Numbered from the stretch's first letter, positions 32,768 to 45,340 are shown. The stretch is DNA of 64,000 nt from Nemertoderma westbladi (GCA_032718475.1 JAUCBJ010001421.1:1-64000), one strand, 5' to 3'. The notes: generated from the sequence alone by a model not told the origin. Program-made: numbers and translations.

Positions 32768-35284
32768 ATTCAGAAATAAACTATAGTTATTGGGTGCTCC
32801 GCGACTATAGAAACAATGAAATAAACTATAGTTATTGGGCGCTCCGCGACTATAGAAATAATGAAATAAACTATAGTTATTGGGCGCTCCGCGACTATAG
32901 AAACAATGAAATAAACTATAGTTATTGGGCGCTCCGCGACTATAGAAACAATGACATAAACTATAGTTATTGGGCGCTCCGCGACTATAGAAACAATGAA
33001 ATAAACTATAGTTATTGGGCGCTCCGCGACTATAGAAACAATGAAATAAACTATAGTTATTGGGCGCTCCGCGACTATAGAAACAATGAAATAAACTATA
33101 GTTATTGGGCGCTCCGCGACTATAGAAACAATGAAATAAACTATAGTTATTGGGCGCTCCGCGACTATAGAAACAATGAAATAAACTATAGTTATTGGGC
33201 GCTCCGCGACTATAGAAACAATGAAATAAACTGTAGTTATTGGGCGCTCCGCGACTATAGAAACAATGAAATAAACTATAGTTATTGGGCGCTCCGCGAC
33301 TGTAGAAACAATGAAATAAACTATAGTTATTGGGCGCTCCGCGACTATAGAAACAATGAAATAAAGTATAGTTATTGGGCGCTCCGCGACTATAGAAACA
33401 ATGAAATAAACTATAGTTATTGGGCGCTCCGCAACTATAGAAACAATGAAATAAACTATAGTTATTGGGCGCTCCGCGACTATAGAAACAATGAAATAAA
33501 CTATAGTTATTGGGCGCTCCGCGACTATAGAAACAATGAAATAAACTATAGTTATTGGGCGCTCCGCGACTATAGAAACAATGAAATAAACTATAGTTAT
33601 TGGGCGCTCCGCGACTATAGAAACAATGAAATAAACTTTAGTTATTGGGCGCTCCGCGACTATAGAAACAATGAAATAAACTATAGTTATTGGGCGCTCC
33701 GCGACTATAGAAACAATGAAATAAACTGTAGTTATTGGGCGCTCCGCGACTATAGAAACAATGAAATAAACTGTAGTTATTGGGCGCTCCGCAACTATAG
33801 AAACAATGAAATAAACTATAGTTATTGGGCGCTCCATGACTATAGAAACAATGAAATAAACTATAGTTATTGGGTGCTCCGCGACTATAGAAACAATGAA
33901 ATAAACTATAGTTATTGGGCGCTCCGCGACTATAGAAACAATGAAATAAACTGTAGTTATTGGGCGCTCCGCAACTATAGAAACAATGAAATAAACTATA
34001 GTTATTGGGCGCTCCGCAACTATAGAAACAATGAAATAAACTATAGTTATTGGGCGCTCCGCAACTATAGAAACAATGAAATAAACTATAGTTATTGGGC
34101 GCTCCGCGACTATAGAAACAATGAAATAAACTATAGTTATTGGGCGCTCCGCAACTATAGAAACAATGAAATAAACTATAGTTATTGGGCGCTCCGCAAC
34201 TATAGAAACAATGAAATAAACTATAGTTATTGGGCGCTCCGCAACTATAGAAACAATGAAATAAACTATAGTTATTGGGCGCTCCGCGACTATAGAAACA
34301 ATGAAATAAACTATAGTTATTGGGCGCTCCGCAACTATAGAAACAATGAAATAAACTATAGTTATTGGGCGCTCCGCAACTATAGAAACAATGAAATAAA
34401 CTATAGTTATTGGGCGCTCCGCAACTATAGAAACAATGAAATAAACTATAGTTATTGGGCGCTCCGCAACTATAGAAACAATGAAATAAATTATAGTTAT
34501 TGGGCGCTCCGCGACTATAGAAACAATGAAATAAACTATAGTTATTGGGCGCTCCGCGACTATAGAAACAATGAAATAAACTATAGTTATTGGGCGCTCC
34601 GCGACTATAGAAACAATGAAATAAACTATAGTTATTGGGCGCTCCGCGACTATAGAAACAATGAAATAAACTATAGTTATTGGGTGCTCCGCGACTATAG
34701 AAACAATGAAATAAACTATAGTTATTGGGCGCTCCGCGACTGTAGAAACAATGAAATAAACTATAGTTATGGGGCGCTCCGCGACTATAGAAACAATGAA
34801 ATAAACTATAGTTATTGGGTGCTCAGCGACTATAGAAACAATGAAATAAACTATAGTTATTGGGCGCTCCGCGACTATAGAAACAATGAAATAAACTATA
34901 GTTATTGGGCGCTCCATGACTATAGAAACAATGAAATAAACTATAGTTATGGGGCGCTCCGCGACTATAGAAACAATGAAATAAACTATAGTTATTGGGC
35001 GCTCCGCGACTATAGAAACAATGAAATAAAGTATAGTTATTGGGCGCTCCGCGACTATAGAAACAATGAAATAAACTATAGTTATTGGGCGCTCCGCGAC
35101 TATAGAAACAATGAAATAAACTATAGTTATTGGGCGCTCCATGACTATAGAAACAATGAAATAAACTATAGTTATTGGGCGCTCCGCGACTGTAGAAACA
35201 ATGAAATAAACTATAGTTATTGGGCGCTCCGCAACTATAGAAACAATGAAATAAACTATAGTTATTGGGCGCTCCGCGACTGTC
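32768..35284. repeat. 45-bp satellite array, very homogeneous
   Basis: About 56 head-to-tail units of 45 bp with no indels across 2.5 kb. Each unit holds CTATAGTTATTGGGCGCTCC and AACAATGAAATAAA. Differences are single substitutions, such as CGCGAC versus CGCAAC. Both strands keep a long open frame because 45 is divisible by three and the unit lacks stops in those frames. No start context or conserved protein is seen. Confidence 0.97.
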
Positions 35285-35675
35285 ATTGATTGAAGATACG
35301 ACTACGAAACGAAGCCCTTTCTCTCAACAACTGAATTGACACAGCTACGAAATAGAGACTGCGCGTGTGCACTGTGCAGGGTGGGTGCATTGTGCTCGTG
35401 TTAGATCACTGCACGCTAGAGCTTAAACACGCATGGGCCTGCTGTCAAAGTCAAAGTCAAAGTTAAAGTCAAAGTCAAAACCAAAGCCAAAGTCAAAGTC
35501 AAAGTCAAAGTCAAAATAAAATACATATAGCTAGCTAGCAATAATAAATAATAATACATTATATAGGCCTAGTATAATAATACATAAGGGGATTCTAGAA
35601 AAAATTTAATTTCATGTTATGTGATTTACATTTTGTCTTTTGACTTTGACTTTGACTCGGTAGTGTGAACGCGGC
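35285..35675. repeat. Short region with inverted (AAAGTC)n ends
   Basis: (TCAAAG)n covers about 35441-35516, and its complement TTTGACTTTGACTTTGAC lies at 35637-35657. It is followed by CGGTAGTGTGAACGCGGCC, a sequence style seen at MITE ends. It may be a small nonautonomous element with microsatellite subtermini. Confidence 0.55.
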
Positions 35676-36594
35676 CTAAGAAAGCATTTGACTCCATCCA
35701 TAGAGTTAAAATGCTCGAAATCCTAAGAGCTTATGGAATACCAGAAGTAATTGTCGCTGGCATTGGATTGTTATATTATGACACAGAAGCTCAGGTACTC
35801 TCACCAGATGGTGAAACTGAGTTCTTCCCAATGCGTACTACAATGTGACACATTGGCGCCATTAGTATTCGTAATTGCACTGGATAACGCAATGAGGACG
35901 GCGACAAAGGGTGAAGATCTGGGATTCACACTACAAGAATGCAAAAGTCGTAGATATCCGGCAACTACAGTCATAGACACTGACTGTGCGGATGACATCG
36001 CCTTGCTTTTTAATACGCTAGCATAGCTTCTACTAAATAAAGTGGAAAGGCCTGCTAATGAGGTTGGATCGCATATAAATGCTACCAAGACATAATTCAT
36101 GACTTTAAATGTTGATGGAAACTTGACAACAATTGATATTAATCAACTAAGAAAGGTTGACTACTTCCAGTTCATGGATCATGGATAGAGAATAGCAAAG
36201 AATAAATAGAAATTAGTAAATCAAAGGGTAGCTCTATCAAAAATGTATACCATTTCGAAATCAGATCTCTCCGGGTACCTGAAGACAGTGGAAAGTGTAC
36301 TTTTATATGGGGGTGAGACCTGGACACTGACGAAATCACTTGAACAACGAATTGATGGTTACTACACAAAACCACCAGCTGGAGACAATACATGAAAATC
36401 GCACATGAGGTCTATACCAGATCTACTTTTCTGGCAACCAACACAAGGAAAGCGTAGCCTGGACGACCGGCTATAACATTATATAGACCAACTTGAAAGC
36501 GATACTGGATTTGAGCGAAACGAAATTGCGACAACTATGGAGATTTGGGAAGCCTGGAAGGAATTTATTTCCACTGTCTGAGCTCGTCTGACCT
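35676..36594 (+). mobile_element. RTE-2 LINE copy, 5'-truncated, degenerate
   Basis: Plus-strand match to a second RTE-like family, best preserved at 54.7-56.3 kb. It starts at KAFDSIHRVKMLEI and continues through EVIVAGIGLLYYDTEAQVLSP, LQCDTLAPLVFVIALDNAMR, DCADDIALL, ESVLLYGGETWTLTKS and the family 3' end. Frameshifts and deletions are numerous. The 3' end runs directly into the hexanucleotide array. Confidence 0.88.
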
Positions 36595-37487
36595 GGTATT
36601 AGTATTAGTATTAGTATTAGTATTAGTATTAGTATTAGTATTAGTATTAGTATTAGTATTAGTATTAGTATTAGTATTAGTATTAGTATTAGTATTAGTA
36701 TTAGTATTAGTATTAGTATTAGTATTAGTATTAGTATTAGTATTAGTATTAGTATTAGTATTAGTATTAGTATTAGTATTAGTATTAGTATTAGTATTAG
36801 TATTAGTATTAGTATTAGTATTAGTATTAGTATTAGTATTAGTATTAGTATTAGTATTAGTATTAGTATTAGTATTAGTATTAGTATTAGTATTAGTATT
36901 AGTATTAGTATTAGTATTAGTATTAGTATTAGTATTAGTATTAGTATTAGTATTAGTATTAGTATTAGTATTAGTATTAGTATTAGTATTAGTATTAGTA
37001 TTAGTATTAGTATTAGTATTAGTATTAGTATTAGTATTAGTATTAGTATTAGTATTAGTATTAGTATTAGTATTAGTATTAGTATTAGTATTAGTATTAG
37101 TATTAGTATTAGTATTAGTATTAGTATTAGTATTAGTATTAGTATTAGTATTAGTATTAGTATTAGTATTAGTATTAGTATTAGTATTAGTATTAGTATT
37201 AGTATTAGTATTAGTATTAGTATTAGTATTAGTATTAGTATTAGTATTAGTATTAGTATTAGTATTAGTATTAGTATTAGTATTAGTATTAGTATTAGTA
37301 TTAGTATTAGTATTAGTATTAGTATTAGTATTAGTATTAGTATTAGTATTAGTATTAGTATTAGTATTAGTATTAGTATTAGTATTAGTATTAGTATTAG
37401 TATTAGTATTAGTATTAGTATTAGTATTAGTATTAGTATTAGTATTAGTATTAGTATTAGTATTAGTATTAGTATTAGTATTAGTAT

Positions 37488-37544
<57 letters not shown>

Positions 37545-37554
37545 CAGTAGTTTT
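36595..37554 (+). repeat. Expanded (TATTAG)n / (TAG)n LINE tail
   Basis: About 150 near-perfect copies of TATTAG followed by about 22 copies of TAG. The array begins exactly at the 3' junction of the RTE-2 copy (CTCGTCTGACCTGG), where related copies carry only a few TAG units. Long frames of two-residue repeats on both strands are artefacts. Confidence 0.96.
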
Positions 37555-38320
37555 AAGTAAGCCAAATTTTAGTTGATAACTCTGTCCGTACACACACATG
37601 TACAAAATAAAGGATGAATTCTCAAAATTGAATCGATGTTGTAAAGATCACTTACAGCAACACAGAATTCAAGTAAGAAAAAATATAAATTGAAATTGAT
37701 AAATAATAAATCAAAGAAATAATTTATTCTGTTTGTTTGAAAACCAACACGCAGCCATGGAATATTTGCAATATTATTATAAATTATAATGTTTATTCAT
37801 AAATATGGTTAAAGGTTCAAAGATTTGTTATTCAGTATTATATATTCCCGATACGTTTATGAGGAATGAAAGAAGAATTAAATTAATTGTTTATTAATAA
37901 ATTCATATTGGCAACGTTATGCGTGTGTGGTCATGCGAGGCACCTAAGAGCCGCACCTAACATAAAAATATTGTAGCAAATAGTTTGTAAGTTGTTATTA
38001 CTGTGCTTGTAGTGGACATGCTAAATAAAAATACTGTAATTCGTAACTTCAGAGCTACGGGACAGTAAAGGTAATCTATGTAATTCACATAATTTCGCAC
38101 TTCGTCACAAAGAGACCTCGTTTATTTGAATGATAAATGATATAGCGCATAAATAGACAAAAATATCAACAAATTAAATTACATTGGCCATCCTCTGCAC
38201 AGCACAGCGCATTCTAATTGAATAAAAATAAAAAAAGCACTATGAAAAACATTTGATATTCAGGTGGAAAACCTTATAATTAGGTAGGCCATACATTAGG
38301 TATTTTAGGTGGCGTCAGGG
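37555..38320. other. AT-rich intergenic stretch, nothing recognised
   Basis: No repeat structure, coding frame or RNA gene was seen in this stretch. Confidence 0.4.
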
Positions 38321-38324
38321 GATC

Positions 38325-40000
38325 AACTACTACTAATACTACTAACGGCAATGCAGCTGCATTATATATATTAAATGTATATTAAGAATGCTGCACCGGC
38401 TTGTCGACAAATTTGCGCCTCCACACTCCCTATCACCCATGACATTTGCTAGAACATCCGCAGCTTCCTTTAAGAAGCGTCTCAAGAAAGTCATGGGCTG
38501 TCCATCATGCCTATTCACTCCATGACACCGCCAAAGCACATGATTATGCACGCACTGACTGGTCCTCATAGGGAAAGCAATGTTATACAAAGCGGAGGCG
38601 GTTCCGTTCAAGTGTCCAGCTTGAACGGGAAGACTTATGAGACACATCCAATGTTGCATAGAGCCTGATTGGAGATGTGTTCATTGTACTTTATACAATG
38701 TACCCGGCGCAGCATTCTTGTGAATGCTGCCGTAAATAATCGAACTTTGAGGTTCCGTTTAATTCTATGGGACTTCCAAAACCTGATACAGATCCAGATC
38801 TAAATCTAGACTATTCAATGCTGCCCATGCCTTCCCCTTACGTATCCGAAGGTTTATACGTGTGTGAGAACACATAAAATATGGTATACGTGTGTAAGAA
38901 CACATAAAATATGGTATACGTGTGTGAGAACACATAATATATGGTATACGTGTGTGAGAACACATAAAATATGGTATACGTGTGTGAGAACACATAAAAT
39001 ATGGTATACGTGTGTGAGAACACACCAAATATGGTATACGTGTGTGAGAACACACCAAATATGGTATACGTGTGTGAGAACAACTAAAATGGTCTTCACC
39101 TGACTTTCGGATCCGTAGCAGAAGTAGCCACATGTAAGCCATCCCTGGAGCTTATGTCCTTACGATCAGACATTTCTTGAGGGCTGTCAAGGTTCCTGTT
39201 ATAAATTTAGTATTCTCGGAGTTTACAAAAAAAACAAACACTAGAATCGACTTGGTCCAATGAGCAGAGGAGCCTTTCGGCTCCCCCAAGTGTTTCTGAC
39301 ATTACTCCTAAGTCATCAGCAAAGTCTATATCAGTAAGGTTCTTTAAAGGATTTGTTATACTTCTTGTGCCAGTAGAGGGTGTTACCCTCACCACATCTT
39401 TATTAAGATGGTCTAAGGACATGCCTATAAAATAATCAACCACAATTACGAATAAGAATGCTGCAACTGTATCACCCTGAAGGACTCCCGTAAGATTTGA
39501 AATGTATCTGTGTTACTATTGGCAGTAGACACAAATGTGGCGGAACCATCGTAGGGTATCTACATCTCTGACACGATTCATCTCTTTTCTTTGTTCTATT
39601 CTTGACTTCACCAAAGGAGATGTCAGCAATGGGTATATCTGTGAGTACAAACAGAGACACAGAATGTTTCAAAAGGATGCTATCAGTTAATACCTGAGGG
39701 TCTTCCAATTAATTTATAATTTTATGATTTATATTAATAAATGTATAATTTGTAATTGTACAATTTATATAATATAAAGATAATTTAATATTAGATGCAG
39801 ATCAGCTGGAGATTCAACCTTATCCTTGGTGCGGTGGTTGGTTGGTTGTTGATTTTTCCTCCAAATTAGCAGGTTTATCGATTGCCATGCCTGGGCTGAT
39901 AATCTGCTGGCATCATCGGTGGTGTCGATGGCATCAACCTGTTGGTTGATAAGCTCCAGTAGAAAGCAGAGTACATTCTGTTCATACGTGAATATTATAC
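38325..40000 (-). mobile_element. RTE-1 LINE copy with internal minisatellite, degenerate
   Basis: The (TAG)n-like 3' tail is at 38325-38345. RTE-1 C-terminal and RT sequence follows on the minus strand to about 39700, including TDIDFADDLGVMSE and VVDYFIGMSLDH. After an AT-rich gap, a patch at 39790-39985 matches the region between endonuclease and RT (INQQVDAIDTTDD-like). A tandem array at 38852-39083 interrupts the coding frame between IRKSGED and LRIRKGKAWAALN. Many other indels are present. Confidence 0.85.
38852..39083. repeat. 30-bp minisatellite inside RTE-1
   Basis: Seven to eight units of 30 bp containing GTATACGTGTGTGAGAACAC. The array lies exactly within an RTE-1 coding segment that is continuous in the intact copy. 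Because 30 is a multiple of three, the flanking LINE frame is preserved across it. Confidence 0.93.
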
Positions 40001-40288
40001 CGTATCTAGTATACTTTATTTAATATTGAAAGATACAGCCCTTAGGTCCAGATGGACAGATAGTCATTTTCATTATAAAGCTCTGGAAGCTTTATACCTT
40101 TTCGGATACCTGTGGGAAGGCATGGGAACGGTGTCCTATATATGGTTAGAGCGAAATGATGGTCTTCAAGTAAAAATGGTAGCATTATGCCTTCTGAGGA
40201 CTGACTACACCTCAAGCTAAACTTAAAGTAGCAGTAGTCTATATCAATCATTCTAAATAGATATCTGATGAATTAACGTTGCCTCTAA
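40001..40288. other. Short intergenic stretch, nothing recognised
   Basis: A short open frame is present with no recognisable motif. Confidence 0.35.
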
Positions 40289-40296
40289 CTCATTAC

Positions 40297-41416
40297 GGAT
40301 GCAGGACAATTCGGTCCCGGGCAATACGGTCCGGACAATTCGGTCCCGGACAATTCGGTCCCATTAATTTTGTGTTTTGGGACCGAATTGTCCGGGACCG
40401 AATTGTCCGGATGCTAACTAGGACAATTCGGTCCCAAAACATGCATATTAATGGGACCGAATTGTCCGGGACCGAATTGTCCGGGACCGAATTGTCCAGG
40501 ACCGAATTGTCCGGGACCGAATTGTCCGGGACCAAATTTAATTGGTACTATATAATGGTGAATGTTCTAGAACCTTAATATATATTATTATATGGTAGCT
40601 AATGTTTTTCTTACTAGCTAGTATTTTTTTATAAATAAAAAAAAATTACTTTTTTTGTTAACATTATTATTTATGGTAGCTATGGTGTTTTTATGGAGCT
40701 TGTGATTTATTTACTAGCTAGTAATAGTATGTATTTAAAATGTTTAAAGCTGATTTTTTTTATATACTGCGTAAGTATAATGTATGTGTTGTTGGTTGGT
40801 TAACAAGCCTAAATTATTATCCTAGATAATAGCTGGATCTCATTCAGGGACTGTTATAATATCATCAATATTGTTGGTAATTAATATAATCAGCAACAGT
40901 TTAGGCCTAATTCTGAAATATCAATGTTTTCACAAGTGTTTTTATAATTTCAAGGAAATGCTAGCTAGTAAAAAAAAAACACTAGCTACACCTTAATAAA
41001 TAATATATAATAATGTTCTCGAACACTACCAATAACAAAAATAAAAAAAAATACAGTATTTTTAAAATTTCAAAAAATTCTAGCAAGTAAATAACACTAG
41101 CTACCATAACAAATATCTCTACTAATGTTCTAGAACATTCACCAATATCAAAAAAGCACTAAAAATTTGCTACCCGGATCCGGACAATTCGGTCCCGGAC
41201 AATTCGGTCCCGGACAATTCGGTCGCGGACAATTCGGTCCCGGACAATTCGGTCCAAGGACAATTCGGTCCTAGGACAATTCGGTCCCGGACAATTCGGT
41301 CCCGGACAATTCGGTCCCGGACAATTCGGTCCCATTTATTTAGTGTTTTGGGACCGAATTGTCCGGGACCGAATTGTCCGGGACCGAATTGTCCGGGACC
41401 GAATTGTCCTACATCC
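40297..41416. mobile_element. Nonautonomous hAT-like element with tandem-array termini
   Basis: The 1120-bp element is flanked by perfect 8-bp duplications CTCATTAC (40289-40296 and 41417-41424). Its ends are inverted: GGATGCAGGACAATTCGG on the left and the complement of GGATGTAGGACAATTCGG on the right. Both termini are arrays of the 15-mer GGACAATTCGGTCCC or its complement, switching orientation within each terminus. The AT-rich core has further inverted blocks around AATGTTCTAGAAC and TTACTAGCTAGT. No transposase is encoded. An 8-bp duplication fits hAT, P or Merlin-type transposases; hAT is the commonest. Confidence 0.85.
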
Positions 41417-41424
41417 CTCATTAC

Positions 41425-41830
41425 TACTGGACTGATGCTTCTCTTGTTATCCAGTATGCAAAGCCAAATACGTGGTGAATAGGTCCTGAATTTTTATCTC
41501 AAGAGAAAAACCACTGGCCAAATCCATTGCCAGACTATAAACTACCTGCTGAAACATGAAACAGAAATATCGTCTTATGCGCTGTAAATTGCTCGAGAAC
41601 CAACCTGTCGAGCTTTCAATGATGCAAGGAAATTCAACATAACTGTTTTAATATAATGAGAAACCAGTATATAATGACTTCAGTGATTATGTGGTAGATT
41701 GTCTGGAAATTCATCCAAAGGAAATAAAGCCGCTTGAGTGTAATTTCCCTGATATAACAGGTGGAGTTAGTGGCAAATTTGAGCAGATGGTAGCCCGGAC
41801 TAATTCAGCGTGGGCTTTATTTAGCTAGAC
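41425..41830 (+). pseudogene. BEL/Pao-like pol scrap
   Basis: One plus frame reads YWTDASLVIQY, then after a probable internal deletion IGPEFLSQEKNHWPNPLP with stops. This resembles the BEL/Pao RNase H region (WTDS...Y) and the downstream W..GPEFL...WP motif. A further open stretch ends near 41817. It is too short and broken for certainty. Confidence 0.4.
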
Positions 41831-42371
41831 TATTGACAATACTCTTAACGCTTTTGTTATTTCCATCTGTGATCTTATTTTATTTCATTTGTTTTTAATT
41901 CATTCTGCAACATTCTGACCTGCCGCTGTTAATGAAATATAATCGAACTATAATCTCATAATGTTTTTATCATTTATGGACACCACTGAACCTACCGTCA
42001 CCCCACTCTATGAGAAATTATTTCACACTGCGCTCGTCCCACACTGCCGCTAACCACGACGTCACCACGCGTTTAATTTATTACCTCAACATATAACACA
42101 CCCAGCATCAGTTTCACATCTAAACATAAAAAACAGGATGTTTGAGTATTTTAATGTTTAATTTTATATTGTAAATAATATGTGCCAATAATTGTATACC
42201 CTGAGACCGACCTTATGAAACAATTATTTGTGGATATTTTATTAAAGTTTTGTCGTTCGTCATATCATTTTAAATGATTAATATATTAATATATAGTAGT
42301 AATAGGATCATTTGTAACTTATGGTGCACTCTACGACCTACTCAAGGTCTTCGCTTGCTTACAAAGAACAG
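41831..42371. other. AT-rich stretch, nothing recognised
   Basis: No gene or repeat was seen, apart from a GC-richer patch near 42010-42070. Confidence 0.4.
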
Positions 42372-42730
42372 TGTATGCGATCCAACAACCTCAGGACATG
42401 TAACTACTCCTACTCCATGAGACCCAACAACCTCAGGACATGTAACTACTCCTACTCCATGAGACCCAACAACCTCAGGACATGTAACTACTCCTACTCC
42501 ATGAGACCCAACAACCTCAGGACATGTAACTACTCCATGAGACCCAACAACCTCAGGACATGTAACTACTCCATGAGACCCAACAACCTCAGGACATGTA
42601 ACTACTCCTTCTCCATGAGACCCAACAACCTCAGGACATGTAACTACTCCTACTACATTAGACCCAACAACCTCAGGACATGTAACTACTCCTACTCCGT
42701 GAGACCCAACAACCTCAGGACATTTAGGAA
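42372..42730. repeat. 42-bp minisatellite
   Basis: Nine or so units carrying CCAACAACCTCAGGACATGT followed by AACTACTCCTACTCCATGAGA. Two or three units are 36 bp and lack one CTACTC step. Open frames across it are artefacts. Confidence 0.93.
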
Positions 42731-43050
42731 CCAATACTTTCCTTATACTTTGATTACACATAAAATATACCTTAGAGGTTTAGTCATGAGTAGTAGTTTG
42801 ATTTCTTGTACCTTATGAATTGGTTGTTTATCAATAATCCAAGCTGTTGTCTAACGAATGAAAATGATTGATCGACCACCATAAGAATATTATTTCACAT
42901 ATATTTCAGTGATGCAGTAAGATATACACGAGTTAAGCCTTCGTGCAGCAGAACTGCAACCCATCTCAGCGAACAATAGTATAACACAAAGTATATAAAC
43001 AAAGTATATACTTATATATAATTATATATATTATATACTATGGCTAGTTA
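42731..43050. other. AT-rich stretch before the mariner element
   Basis: Nothing recognised. It ends in a TA-rich run that provided the TA insertion site of the mariner element. Confidence 0.4.
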
Positions 43051-43052
43051 TA

Positions 43053-44910
43053 CAGGGTGTTCCACAAAATTTGACACGTTTTTGTTTTTTAATAACTTTA
43101 CGCGATCTCAACCTAATTTCCTAGTTTTGGTGGCAATTTGAAGCCAAAAGATAAACTTAAACTTTGGTTTGGGTATGGAATATTTTAGTTGCTATGGTAA
43201 CATACATTATTCACAATAACACTTATTCTGAAAAATAGTATGAAACGTTCTCAGATAATTTATGAGGGAGATGTTGAATATAAGACAAATTTTAATTATT
43301 GATCTAAATTAAGTATTAGTGAAGTCATAATAACAATCTAAATTTATTTATTCTAGACAACATCATCACTACCGTATCTGTAGCTTTAAGTGTGTTTTAA
43401 TTGTGCATTTGTTACATATTGGTACATGTGTTGCATATTGGTTGTCTACTGTTATTGATGTCTTCATGGTTAGGCCTACAGTCACTACATAATTACAGCA
43501 TATAAACTTTTTTGGTTACATTTAGATGTCAATTTAATAATTAATATGTTTTCTGGAGCTCATAAAGTTTTAATCATAAGTAAGTTTTTTGAGCTGAAAT
43601 CTGCAAAACTTGTATCACTACAGTATTCCCATAAATATCCTGGAGAAAGGCGACCTACAAGGAAAGACATATCTAGGATTGTCATTAAATTTCGAAACGA
43701 AAAAACGCTTTTGCGTAAGAAAGGTTCCGGTAGACTGCCCCTTAGTGAAAATGTTGTTAATAATATTAGCCAATATTTAACCGCACACCCAGAAACCTCA
43801 TTACGTAGAGCTTCATTGGCTCTAAATGTTAGTCTTCGATGTTTGCATAGGACTGCAAAGAATCTCAACTTTAGAGCTTACAAACTCCAAGTCGTTCATG
43901 GACTACAATCCTCAGATTATTCAACACGAGTAGAAGCCGCTTCTAAAATAGCAGAGTTCCTCCATGATAAGGACCTGAGTAACATGTTCTTCAGCGACGA
44001 GGCAACTTTTCATATGAACGGCCAAGTAAACAGATGGAATTGTAGGATTTGGGGAAAGGAGAACCCTCATAAAATTTTAGAAAAGTTTAGGGATACCCCA
44101 AAGGTTACAGTGTGGGCTGCGATGTCCAAAACCAAACTAATTGGCCCCTATTTCTTCCCCCATTCTACTGTAAACAAGTTCTCTTACCTAGACTTGCTAA
44201 ATGACTACTTTGTTCCCCAGTTATCAAATCTCTCCACGGCAATCTTCCAACAAGACGGTGCACCACCCCACTGGGGCTTATTGGTAAGAGAGTTTCTCAA
44301 TGAAAACTTTCAGGGACGATGGATTGGTCGAGATGCTCCTGAAAGTGGCCGCCACGATCACCAGACATGACTCCCTTGGATTTTAGTCTATGGGGGCATG
44401 TGAAGAATCTAGTGTACGCCCAGAATCTTCAAAATGTTGAGGAACTGAAGACGGTTCCTCAACTTTAGTTCATTGTCCCAGGATTACTTCGCTAATTGCT
44501 TCAAGGAGATGCGCAGAAGACTGGTTCACGTCCAGCATATTGGAGGAGGACATATTGAAGTGTATTAGTAGTAAATTATTATAATTAATTAAATTAAAAT
44601 AGTATAAAGTAGTAGTAAACTCATTGTAAACTTACCCTATATTAAACTATTTTAGCACACTACCTATATGTTTCATTATTTCACTAATATGTGCAGTTTT
44701 AAAACTTTATATTTATAGTAAAATTAAGTGGATAATCAAACTCTTGTTTTATATAGCAACATTAAGTTTCCATAGCAACTAAAACATGCCATACCCAAAC
44801 CAAAGTTTAAGTTTATCTTTCGGCTTCCGATTGCCACCAAAACTAGGAAATTAGGTTGAGATCGCGCAAAGTTATTAAAAAACAAAAACGTGTCAAATTT
44901 TGTGGAACAC
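43053..44910 (+). mobile_element. Mariner/Tc1-type transposon with long inverted repeats
   Basis: A TA dinucleotide precedes the left end CAGGGTGTTCCACAAAATTT. The right end (about 44745-44910) is the reverse complement of the left over roughly 150 bp with few differences, but stops at GTGTTCC and lacks the terminal CAGG and TA. A transposase gene with at least two frame changes lies between them. The lost terminal bases and the frameshifts indicate a dead copy. Confidence 0.92.
43546..44572 (+). pseudogene. Mariner-like transposase, frameshifted
   Basis: An open frame of 274 codons begins at ATG 43546. It has an N-terminal helix-turn-helix region (RPTRKDISRIVIKF, then HPETSLRRASLALN) and a catalytic core with MFFSDEATFHMN (first Asp), WAAMSKTKLIGPYFF and FQQDGAPPHW (second Asp). 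Near 44345 the frame shifts. The next frame gives WPPRSPDMTPLDFSLWG with the third catalytic residue Asp, then a stop. The C-terminal KEMRRRLVHVQHIGGGHIEVY is in yet another frame. The enzyme would cut and paste the element at TA sites. Triad spacing places it among DD(D) mariner-like families rather than classic Tc1 DDE. Confidence 0.9.
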
Positions 44911-45340
44911 AAAATATTCTGTATTCTGTGTACAATGTATATTCTGATATTGGCTTCTGACACTCATACACTACTAACACGAAAACGGACATAGTATAAT
45001 TATAACAGGTCGCTGATGGCTCGCAGTTCTGACCTGCCCCACAATGTATGCTCAATGTAGGCAGACCTACTACAATGTGCTAAACAAAATCAAATTAGCT
45101 GTAAACACAACGTCGACAACCGGCAACCATAAATAAGATACTGTAACCTGTGCTTGTGATCTTAACTCCTCTTTATTGTTTTGGTTAGAATAACCTTCAA
45201 TTGTAACCTGTTCCTTTTCTTCAATTAATAATTAACATTAATTCGAATTAACAATCAATGGTTGTCGGAATTGGTTGTGATTGTTGGCATTGTGTTTGCA
45301 CCTAAACATGTTAAATAAATATAATGTCTATTCAATAATA
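44911..45340. other. Spacer between mariner and the GPI-type gene
   Basis: AT-rich sequence, presumably including the 3' untranslated region of the minus-strand gene ending at 45341. AAT-rich stretches occur, but I cannot fix a polyadenylation site. Confidence 0.4.

Noticed and set aside
32770-35289. 831- and 838-codon frames on opposite strands
   Set aside because: Both are 15-residue repeats produced by the 45-bp satellite; no gene structure supports them.
36595-37490. Interstitial telomere repeat
   Set aside because: The unit is TATTAG, not TTAGGG or TTAGG, and it starts exactly at a LINE 3' end.
36471-37605. Frames of alternating Ile-Leu, Val-Leu or Thr-Asn
   Set aside because: Pure hexanucleotide repeat read in three frames.
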